Shown piece by piece: positions 22,430 through 28,708 of a DNA stretch of 29,602 bases. The translations under genes and the position numbers were made by a program. The notes under the pieces are model-generated. The model ran no database searches and was not told the origin of the DNA. It saw only the letters and a list, made by a program, of their open reading frames with translations. The stretch is from a virus. Numbering within the stretch: position 1 is the stretch's first letter; every line of letters begins with the position of its first letter. The stretch is from the IMG/VR virus record IMGVR_UViG_3300035698_005654, positions 1-29,602 of that record; one strand, given 5' to 3'.

Positions 22430-23211
22430 AAAAAACTTTGGATATCGGTCAACCTCAACTCATTGAGGGTTTTACATTTTTTGCACTCGAACGATATATC
22501 AATATATGCATGGGACTGGTCTGCACTATACTTCTTGAATGCTTCAATCACACGCTTGGGTAGTTTCTCGACCCACGCGATAATCTCATCTTCGGTGAAT
22601 TCAGTCAGTCGGTGTACTTCATCACCTTCATGTATGCCCTTGATTCCACACGCGAGATACAGCAAAAACCCGTTGCCGTAATGGATGGGTATCTGTCTGT
22701 CCGAAAACTCTACGGTCTTGATCACAGGGATAGGCTGAAACTCGATTGTGATGTTTTCATCGGGTATCTTACACATCGCGAGCCCGTCATTTGGAGATGA
22801 GAGCTTCAGTGTTTCAAGCGGTACTTCTACAGGGTTGTTTACTTCACATTCTTTGCATGCAATAAAGGGTCGTGCGACTTCATCGACACTCTTGCCACGA
22901 ATCTGAATCAACAAATACTCCATGTCGCTTTGTGTCAAATCACATATTTGCATAGAGGCTGGCAGGCTTATCACACACTCATCGATGATCGCAATCATTG
23001 TCTTGAGAAGATGGAACGTGACTTTTTCCTTTTGCTGTACAGACAGGTTCTTGACAACAGAATCATCGCTTACTTCGGCTTTCGCTTCATTGAGCATTGT
23101 GAGGATTGTCTTTTCCTCTTTGATTGTGAATGGTCTGAATGTACAGGACTTCCCGCGTGACGGGACGATACATGTATATGACGGTGTTTTTAGTGTTGGA
23201 AGTGGGCACAT
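22423..23211 (-). CDS. 26: gp26 baseplate hub assembly/tail chaperone protein
   Basis: A 262-residue member of the T4 gp26 'T4_baseplate' family: 'MCPLPTLKTPSYTCIVPSRG' then 'CTFRPFTIKEEKTILTML' is the conserved opening ([LP].L..P.Y....PS.GK...FRPF..KEEK). Two CxxC pairs, CKEC at 119-122 and CKKC at 243-246, can form a zinc ribbon. The last codons before the stop are AGT TTT TTT CAC TAG, containing a T-TTT-TTT heptamer. This product, the frameshift and the downstream tape-measure gene together match the arrangement of tail-assembly chaperones. A GGAGAAA precedes the ATG. Confidence 0.88.
   Translation of the reverse strand: MCPLPTLKTPSYTCIVPSRGKSCTFRPFTIKEEKTILTMLNEAKAEVSDDSVVKNLSVQQKEKVTFHLLKTMIAIIDECVISLPASMQICDLTQSDMEYLLIQIRGKSVDEVARPFIACKECEVNNPVEVPLETLKLSSPNDGLAMCKIPDENITIEFQPIPVIKTVEFSDRQIPIHYGNGFLLYLACGIKGIHEGDEVHRLTEFTEDEIIAWVEKLPKRVIEAFKKYSADQSHAYIDISFECKKCKTLNELRLTDIQSFFH
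22429..22435 (-). promoter_or_regulatory. -1 ribosomal frameshift site T-TTT-TTT
   Basis: On the minus strand the gp26 codons AGT TTT TTT CAC TAG contain the heptamer T-TTT-TTT in the X-XXY-YYZ register. Slipping back one base continues into the gp51-like frame, open for 65 codons, while the zero frame stops two codons later. A weak imperfect stem (GCATTCA with TGAAAGC) lies just downstream. Confidence 0.6.
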
Positions 23212-23248
23212 AGTCTATGTTTCTCCATAGTGTAATAGTAATAATGAT

Positions 23249-24043
23249 TTAGAAGTTGAACACTTGATCAGGCAGTTTCAGGTTGTCTCCAAAGGGAGAT
23301 GATTGGATGGGCAGGTTGTCGTTGATGATGTTTCCACCGGCTTGTCTCAGTTGACCCATGAATGAGTTATCGTCACCGTTGCGTAGCTTCAATCCACCGG
23401 GGAGCCATTTACGGTATTTGAATGTGACCGTCAGTTTATGGTATGCGTTGTTCATGTCGTGCCCGAGTTCCAATGCACCTATGAGAGAAGGGTAGCACTC
23501 AAGCATTTTGACAGAATACACATCGTTCAATCCACTCAGGGTCGCTGCGACTTCAGCCTCAAGGTCATTCGGCGTGTCTCCAAATATGCTCAGGAACGGA
23601 ACCCCTGTCTTTTCTTGGATCACTTCGATGTCAGAGATGTATTCTTTGTAGTAGTTGAATTCGTGTGTGTACGGGTCGATGATCGCGTGCTGCCAATCAT
23701 CGAAAAACTTCTTTTCTTCCATGTTTGCAGAGCATCGGAATACAAGCGTCAGGTCATTGAAGTCCATCGAGTTGGGGAAACTCCGCTTCGGACCATAACT
23801 CCCCGCCCGTGTCGTGTTTGTTGTTTGGATGTTTCGTGCAGGGAGGATCGCTCTTTCACATGATAAATCCAAAAATCGTTGATTCAGTGTGCCAGCCGAC
23901 ATCTTGACGAGAGATGCGAATTTTGATGTGAATGCAGACCCACCAAATGACAGCTTATCGGGCAGACTCAGACGGACACGAAACATGTTCGGTCGTTCAA
24001 TGCCACGAAACTTGATGTCGGAAAGTATTCTGCTTATGCTCAT
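23249..24043 (-). CDS. 54: gp19-superfamily tail-tube protein, probably tube initiator gp54
   Basis: A 264-residue protein of the T4 gp19/gp54 tube superfamily: 'RPNMFRVRLSLP' (N-terminal strand), 'CERAILPARNI', 'PNSMDFNDLTLVFRCSANME', 'KKFFDDWQHAIIDPYTHEFN', and near the end 'VYSVKMLECYPSLIGALELG' then 'YHKLTVTFKYRKW'. gp54 starts tube polymerisation on the baseplate and is longer than the tube protein gp19 (163 aa), so the length favours gp54. A gp48-like cap protein cannot be ruled out. The C-terminal 45 residues are an extension not seen in gp19. TCTAAATA, one base from the late promoter octamer, lies 7 nt upstream of the ATG. Confidence 0.78.
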   Translation of the reverse strand: MSISRILSDIKFRGIERPNMFRVRLSLPDKLSFGGSAFTSKFASLVKMSAGTLNQRFLDLSCERAILPARNIQTTNTTRAGSYGPKRSFPNSMDFNDLTLVFRCSANMEEKKFFDDWQHAIIDPYTHEFNYYKEYISDIEVIQEKTGVPFLSIFGDTPNDLEAEVAATLSGLNDVYSVKMLECYPSLIGALELGHDMNNAYHKLTVTFKYRKWLPGGLKLRNGDDNSFMGQLRQAGGNIINDNLPIQSSPFGDNLKLPDQVFNF

Positions 24044-24049
24044 ATAGTT

Positions 24050-25054
24050 CTATTTAGACACGATCTTTACATTTGATCCAAAGGATGCCTTGACTTTCAT
24101 GTTTTTACGGAGATTCGGGGTATATTCGTTCTTCATCCTGTCTGCCGTTCCACCCCATGTGTTTGTCTGTGAATACGGGTCAGACGAAATAAAGAGTTTG
24201 TTGTTGTCCTGAAACACAAAAGGCACTCCGTCACCTTTCGTGTGTTCAAGCACCCAATCAAGCACGTTTTCATGGACAATGGCTTCCGAAGGGAATATGT
24301 ATACATCGCCTTTTCCACTCTTGTCTACATAGCCACGCAAGCCAGAATGCCCCGCGAGTTTCAATCCGTCACTCGTTTCTTTCTTACTCGGGTTCTTGAA
24401 GATATCGGTTGTCTCGGGCTTTCCACTAAAATAGGCTTTGTGCGTCCATGTGTCTCCGATCCACTTTTCTCCGACAATCTCGATCTTGTGGCTTCTTTTC
24501 GCAATCTCACGCTCGACCGTCTTTTCTCTCATGTCTGAAACGCCGTATTCATAGAACGGCATGTAGACATCTTTCAAACTCCCCTTTCCTATTGCTCTTG
24601 GAAGGTTCTTGTTCTTTTTCAGGTTTTTCTGCCAGAAGCCTTTCCATCTCTTGTATACGTCTTCTAGTTCAAGACTCCTGTGTGTGAGATTGTGTATTGT
24701 ATATTCAGAAACCTCGACACTCCCTGTCCAGTAGACATAGACACCGACCGCTTCGCCTTTCATCTTTTGCTTGATATATGAATATGCTTCTTTGTGTTCT
24801 GCTTCGGGGGACCATGCATACAAATCTCCAAGACCGCCACGGTCCACGAATCCGCGTAGTTTATTGACTCCGAAGTCGTCCTGATTGTCTGATATATCTT
24901 TGGACTCTGAAACAGAAGGGTTTTTGTATATATCAAAGGCTTCGAGATTGGGATATCTCCTTTTGACACGCATGTTTATGGGCATCGCGTTGAACCATTC
25001 TTCATGGACTGGATATACTGATCTTGACATATGAAACTTTCTGTTTGTTTTCAT
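24050..25054 (-). CDS. Two-domain member of the YKNP/DxGxGDLY paralog family
   Basis: 334 residues holding two copies of the repeated domain. Copy 1 has IYKNPS at 42-47, RGFVDRGGLGDLYAWSP at about 67-83, H87 and WQKNLKKNKN at 141-150. Copy 2 has IFKNPS at 218-223, RGYVDKSGKGDVYIF at 240-254, H261 and a degenerate C-terminal segment (PNLRKNMKVK). A VGEKW stretch at 194-198, ahead of copy 2, resembles the N-terminal tag of its neighbours, so this gene is probably a fusion of two former genes. The N-terminus has only a degenerate tag (VHEEW, 16-20). The function is unknown. It is the last array gene before the tail-tube initiator gene, 6 nt away. Confidence 0.75.
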   Translation of the reverse strand: MKTNRKFHMSRSVYPVHEEWFNAMPINMRVKRRYPNLEAFDIYKNPSVSESKDISDNQDDFGVNKLRGFVDRGGLGDLYAWSPEAEHKEAYSYIKQKMKGEAVGVYVYWTGSVEVSEYTIHNLTHRSLELEDVYKRWKGFWQKNLKKNKNLPRAIGKGSLKDVYMPFYEYGVSDMREKTVEREIAKRSHKIEIVGEKWIGDTWTHKAYFSGKPETTDIFKNPSKKETSDGLKLAGHSGLRGYVDKSGKGDVYIFPSEAIVHENVLDWVLEHTKGDGVPFVFQDNNKLFISSDPYSQTNTWGGTADRMKNEYTPNLRKNMKVKASFGSNVKIVSK

Positions 25055-25111
25055 GTCTATTTAGGGGAGAAACTATGAAAGGATAGTCCGAATCACTCTT
25101 TTCGTGTAATG

Positions 25112-25119
25112 GATTTATA
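25112..25119 (-). promoter_or_regulatory. Candidate late promoter in the paralog array
   Basis: The minus strand reads TATAAATC, seven of eight bases of the T4 late octamer. It lies in the only sizeable gap of the array, 57 nt before the two-domain gene. A small TTAACC-ATCT-GGTTAA hairpin sits just upstream of it. It could drive the two-domain gene and the tail genes after it. Confidence 0.4.
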
Positions 25120-25171
25120 AAGGTTAACCAGATGGTTAAGGATCGTCCGCATGTCTGTGCATCAAGGGGTT

Positions 25172-25681
25172 TTAGTACGATTTATCCTCTGCCGATACGC
25201 GAAGACCCATACCCAACGCCTTGAAATTCCTATTGGCAGCGATGTTTTTGCTCCAAAATGATATCATCGCTTTTCTCCATCCTGACTTGGTGTTCGGATC
25301 GCCGGGAATGTCGTAATCGTTCTGATCGATCCCAAAGTCTATGCGGTTCCCGCGTGATTGTAACGCTATGTAGGACAGTGTAATCGTCTTTGCCTTTGCG
25401 TGTATATATAGCGGAAGTATAGGCTTTTTCAGATATTTGTACTGCGGCTCTAGAGCGCGTAGAATCATCTGATGTGTTATATCGGCGGAACACATATAAA
25501 GATCGCCCATCCCACCACGATCAAGAAGTACCCGCAAAATGCCCGGCGCATAGGTGGATTCGGACGCCCTGATGGTCTGTACTTCAGCCTTCGACGGATT
25601 TTTGTATATGTTCCTTTGATAGCCAGCCTCCTTGCCATGCACAGCGACCCATTTTTCGTCTATGTTTGTAGGGGTTTTCAT
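25172..25681 (-). CDS. Single-domain YKNP/DxGxGDLY paralog
   Basis: 169 residues. The tag IDEKW is at 7-11, IYKNPSKAEV at 25-34, DRGGMGDLYM at 54-63, H70 in 'SADITHQMIL', and FWSKNIAANRNFK at 142-154. Between the DxGxGD motif and the C-terminal segment are two or three beta strands (PILPLYIHAKAKTITLSYIA). The family and function are unknown. The start codon overlaps the stop of the upstream paralog by one base (TAATG), so the two are translationally coupled. Confidence 0.75.
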   Translation of the reverse strand: MKTPTNIDEKWVAVHGKEAGYQRNIYKNPSKAEVQTIRASESTYAPGILRVLLDRGGMGDLYMCSADITHQMILRALEPQYKYLKKPILPLYIHAKAKTITLSYIALQSRGNRIDFGIDQNDYDIPGDPNTKSGWRKAMISFWSKNIAANRNFKALGMGLRVSAEDKSY

Positions 25682-26310
25682 TAGATGCCTTTGCTCAAAT
25701 CAGAATCGACTCTGCGTACACCGATGTTCTTGAATGCCTTGTTTCGTAGGATGTTCTTGCCCCAAAATGAGTCAATCTTCTTTACCGCATCGGCATATCC
25801 GGACCATCTATCCGCACCGGGTTCGTTGGAAGCGTCCCTATCGTACAGCCTTGTGATCGCTTCTGTGAATTTCGAAAAGTAGATTTCCTTTCTCTTGTAT
25901 TCATAGTACAGATCGAGAAGCTCACCTTTTAGTGTGATTCCGGGCTTTGTTAGGGCTTGTATGAGATCGCCATGGTTCATATCACCCGATGCCATATAGA
26001 GATTTCCCATTCCACCCCGATCTACTATACATCGCGTCTTTGATGCCTTGTATTGGGAAGATTTCACCATTTCTCGGACTTCTGCGAGACTTGGATTGAT
26101 GTATACGGTGTAATCGTCTGCCGTCGCGAACGCCCGACCATTTGCGATGGGGTCTTCAGATAGTTCAAAGTTTTGTACAATTTTACCATTTTGCCCTTGT
26201 TTTATGCACAATTTTGTATATTGTACACTTTCTGCCCCGGATTCTAATATATTAGGAATCTCCGCCGGAATCGTGGGTTCTGTGCTTTTAGTAGAGTCTT
26301 TTGGCAACAT
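25681..26310 (-). CDS. Single-domain paralog with extended N-terminus
   Basis: 209 residues, about 40 longer than its neighbours because of a Ser/Pro/Thr/Glu-rich N-terminal extension that contains ILE (21-23) and LSE (50-52) but no clear E-K-W tag. The domain follows: VYINPSLAEV at 69-78, DRGGMGNLYM at 97-106, H113 and FWGKNILRNKAFKNIGV near the end. The Lys of YKNP is Ile here, and the second Asp of GD is Asn. It overlaps the upstream paralog by 23 nt. Confidence 0.72.
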   Translation of the reverse strand: MLPKDSTKSTEPTIPAEIPNILESGAESVQYTKLCIKQGQNGKIVQNFELSEDPIANGRAFATADDYTVYINPSLAEVREMVKSSQYKASKTRCIVDRGGMGNLYMASGDMNHGDLIQALTKPGITLKGELLDLYYEYKRKEIYFSKFTEAITRLYDRDASNEPGADRWSGYADAVKKIDSFWGKNILRNKAFKNIGVRRVDSDLSKGI

Positions 26311-26776
26311 TCTGCACCCCCATGTTTTTCATGTTCTTGTTTGCAAGGATGTTTTTGATCCAGAATTTGTCTCGCATGATTACCATACGCTTAGTGCCCT
26401 TTTGCCCATCGAAAATGTCTTCATCCTCGTTATCAAGAGACATCGCATCCCAAGACCATGTTATTTCGCCTTGCGGGAGAGGGCGGTAATACAGCGAAAT
26501 TAGCTGACCCTTCATAGTCTTGTCTAATCTATAGCGAGCGAGAATGTTTGTATGTGTAAAGTAGTACGAATCGAATGCAATGATGTCTCCCATTCCCCCA
26601 CGATCTACCCATATCCGAACGTATGAGGATACTTTGTTTACAGCGATGATGTCCAAAACCTCTTGTTTAGAAGGGTTTTTGTATATCTCGGACGTTCCGG
26701 AACCGCGAGCCCCCGAACCAGTCAGTTTAGCTGTTTTCCACCATTTTTCGAATATGAGGTTTTGAGAGTTATCCAC
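26288..26776 (-). CDS. Single-domain paralog (GTG start)
   Basis: 162 residues from a GTG with AGGA at good distance. The tag LIFEKWW is at 7-13, IYKNPSKQEV at 31-40, VDRGGMGDII at 57-66 (Ile-Ile replaces Leu-Tyr), H75 and FWIKNILANKNMKNMGV at 138-154. A Gly/Ser-rich linker (SGARGSGTS) separates tag and domain, as expected if the tag is removed. The function is unknown. Confidence 0.72.
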   Translation of the reverse strand: MDNSQNLIFEKWWKTAKLTGSGARGSGTSEIYKNPSKQEVLDIIAVNKVSSYVRIWVDRGGMGDIIAFDSYYFTHTNILARYRLDKTMKGQLISLYYRPLPQGEITWSWDAMSLDNEDEDIFDGQKGTKRMVIMRDKFWIKNILANKNMKNMGVQNVAKRLY

Positions 26777-26800
26777 AATGCGTCCTATTTTCGGGAAAGT

Positions 26801-26866
26801 CTATTTTACTGCATGAATATTGAAAGTCACCCCGGAGAGACTTTTCGTGTATTCGGAGTTATCCAC
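26801..26866 (-). pseudogene. Possible relic of a paralog start
   Basis: A 21-codon frame begins with the same GTGGATAACTC as the neighbouring paralog 90 nt away (product MDNSEYTKSLSGVTFNIHAVK, shorter than a domain). The copy lacks every domain motif and ends at a TAG. It looks like a duplicated gene start that was never completed or has decayed. Confidence 0.35.
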
Positions 26867-26867
26867 A

Positions 26868-27340
26868 TCAAAAGCCGCGTAAAAATTGTTCTCTGTCTGT
26901 GTCTACCTTATTTATCCCGGCGTTTCGTACATGCTTGTTTGCGAGCATGTTTTTTGCCCAAAACCGCATATATTCTTCGTCAGCCTCTGCACTATTCGAA
27001 TCGCTCCGCAGTGTAGGCGTATACTCGGAAAATGAAATCTCCTTTTTTCCGGCATGCACATAGATGTGAAGAATCGCGCCCTTCGGAAACTTTGGGTCTT
27101 CTTGCCCCAATGCTGTTTCGATGGACGCATGCACTTCTTAAGAAGTGCATGCACTTCTTTTGCAGGGGAAAACACATACAAATCGCCACGCCCGCCACGA
27201 TCTATGAGTGCCCGTACCCGCCCTTTCGCATGCGGATTTCCTATGAGGATAGATGATATCTCTCCCCGACTCGGATTTTTGAATACAGGGACTTTCTGTG
27301 AAGTAACAATATACAGGTCTTCTTCTATGTTTTTCACCAT
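26868..27340 (-). pseudogene. Paralog disrupted by a 20-nt palindromic insertion
   Basis: The first part (from ATG 27340, MVKNIEEDLY, with a GGAAGG site; an upstream ATG at 27355 is also possible) carries VFKNPSRGEI and LIDRGGRGDLYVFSPAKEVHA. The second part, in another frame, reads SIETALGQEDPKFPKGAIL through 'RFWAKNMLANKHVRNAGI' to a stop at 26868. Together they make one complete family member. The shift is caused by 20 extra nt near 27132-27151. Removing one 20-nt unit joins the frames exactly (distance between the frames 221 nt, minus 20, is 201, a multiple of three). The ribosome could possibly bypass the insertion; otherwise the gene is dead. Confidence 0.75.
27127..27159. repeat. 26-bp perfect palindrome plus overlapping direct repeat
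   Basis: 27127-27152 is a perfect palindrome centred on TTAA, with arms of GCATGCACTTCTT. The 13-mer GCATGCACTTCTT recurs 20 nt on (27127-27139 and 27147-27159). The unit is therefore a 20-nt tandem duplication of a self-complementary sequence. Confidence 0.9.
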
Positions 27341-27771
27341 GATATCGCCTTCCATCCCTTTTTTCCTAGGAAGCGTGTGAAGTTGTCGTTTTGCGTGATA
27401 GCTTCCAATCTTTGTTGTCTTTTCTTGTCAGAGCCTAATGTCAGGACTTTCATAGTCTTTTTTCGTACATCAAACTCTGCCCGTAGAAAGTCTACAGATG
27501 ATAGCTTATTTAGATGTTTCAATGCCATGCCGTGTAAAAGTCTATAATCGAAAATCCATACGGTCCCTGCTCCATATTCGGAAACGAGCATACGGACCTG
27601 CATTCCGAATTCCGTATCAAGATTTTTCACAATCTCATTGTATTCCCGCACCGTTGGATTTTTAAATATGGGCATGTCCAATACTTCGGAATTCATATCA
27701 CCGGTCCATATACGGTTCGGCACAGAAGTCGCCCATTTTTCGCTGATATATTGGGAGAATGATTTTATCAT
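27334..27771 (-). CDS. Divergent paralog (tag kept, domain degenerate)
   Basis: 145 residues from the ATG at 27771, chosen because it overlaps the upstream stop (ATGA) and gives the tag MIKSFSQYISEKW, as in its neighbour. IFKNPTVREY is kept at 35-44. The middle motif is 'RMLVSEYGAGTVWIF' in place of D-x-G-x-GD-L-Y, losing both Asp, though His is kept (LLHGMAL, H80). The C-terminal W-x-KN segment is missing. It may be adapted to a different role or be decaying. Confidence 0.65.
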   Translation of the reverse strand: MIKSFSQYISEKWATSVPNRIWTGDMNSEVLDMPIFKNPTVREYNEIVKNLDTEFGMQVRMLVSEYGAGTVWIFDYRLLHGMALKHLNKLSSVDFLRAEFDVRKKTMKVLTLGSDKKRQQRLEAITQNDNFTRFLGKKGWKAISW

Positions 27772-28277
27772 ATGTCCATATTCCTTTTCTGCACGACAAA
27801 TCCTGACTTCATCATACGCTTTACGTTGCGGTTTTTCAGTATATTCTTTTCCCATAGTTCGTCGATCATAGCCCGACTTTCTTTTACGCTATATTCTATG
27901 GAGTTTCCGTAAGTCTTCCCGGCTTCAAGACTCCAATAGGAAAAACCGACACCGAGCGAGCCATCTGTAATATAGCATGGAAGATTATCACCGACGCCCT
28001 TATTCAGATGTTTTTTCACCTTACGGTATACTGAACCATGGTTCACAGCCGCACTCCACATGTACACATCGCCCGCACCATCGTCGCCTATCCATAGACG
28101 TACAATATCTTGATAGCGTGTGTCTGATTCCAAGTTTTCTGCAAAGGCTTCTTGTACTTCGGTTCGCGTCGGATTCTGATAGATGGAAATTTTTCCGCCA
28201 ATGATCCTTTGACTAGTCGCCATATCAAGAAACTTTTCGGACAGTATGTATTGGGAGAATGATTTCAACTTTTCCAC
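27768..28277 (-). CDS. Single-domain paralog with clear N-terminal tag
   Basis: 169 residues. The tag is MEKLKSFSQYILSEKF, with LSEKF at 12-16. IYQNPTRTEV is at 32-41, LWIGDDGAGDVYMWSAAVNH at 61-80 and LWEKNILKNRNVK at 141-153. Almost the same K-S-F-S-Q-Y-I segment opens the next gene, evidence of recent duplication of the gene starts. It overlaps the upstream paralog by 13 nt. The function is unknown. Confidence 0.75.
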   Translation of the reverse strand: MEKLKSFSQYILSEKFLDMATSQRIIGGKISIYQNPTRTEVQEAFAENLESDTRYQDIVRLWIGDDGAGDVYMWSAAVNHGSVYRKVKKHLNKGVGDNLPCYITDGSLGVGFSYWSLEAGKTYGNSIEYSVKESRAMIDELWEKNILKNRNVKRMMKSGFVVQKRNMDI

Positions 28278-28705
28278 CTTACTCTATATGAAGATTTCAC
28301 CATCCGTGAAAGATAGATGTTTTTCTCTACTTTGTCATGAACCGTCTGTCTCGCGGTCACTTCGCTGTTGTAATAGTAAATCTCTGCTGTCCGCTTCTTC
28401 CCGTCGAATTCTCCAAAGACCGCCCAATTTCCGTTCTCATGGAGCCCTGCCCTGAAAGAGTCTATAGCGTCCGCATGAAAGAGCTTATACGAGAATGCAT
28501 ATAGATCGCCCTTCCCGTCATGGTCAATGATGAATCGGAAGTTTTTCGGAAACGCTCCGAGTTCTTTCTCTGTTTCTTCTATAATGCTCGCGTATTCGGA
28601 CGGGCTCGGATTTTTGTATATGGAATAGTTAGTCTGTGAATACTTCGTCTTAGAGAGAGCAACGTACTTTTCGCATAAGCCCATGAATTGTTTGAAAGTC
28701 TTCAT
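28265..28705 (-). CDS. Single-domain paralog with tag
   Basis: 146 residues. The tag is MKTFKQFMGLCEKY (LCEKY at 10-14). IYKNPSPSEY is at 29-38, FIIDHDGKGDLYAFSYKLFH at 58-77 and a weak C-terminal segment 'VEKNIYLSRMVK' follows. The start is 3 nt after the end of the upstream two-domain gene. The motif D-H-D-G-K-G-D shows that the core is D-x-x-G-x-G-D, with Asp and Gly conserved but not the second Arg/Gly. Confidence 0.75.
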   Translation of the reverse strand: MKTFKQFMGLCEKYVALSKTKYSQTNYSIYKNPSPSEYASIIEETEKELGAFPKNFRFIIDHDGKGDLYAFSYKLFHADAIDSFRAGLHENGNWAVFGEFDGKKRTAEIYYYNSEVTARQTVHDKVEKNIYLSRMVKSSYRVRWKS

Positions 28706-28708
28706 TTT

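Noticed and set aside
26769-26867. Two perfect DnaA-box-like TTATCCACA sequences 90 nt apart
   Set aside because: On the minus strand both are the duplicated GTGGATAAC gene start encoding MDNS; there is no AT-rich unwinding region or further boxes, so a replication origin is unlikely.
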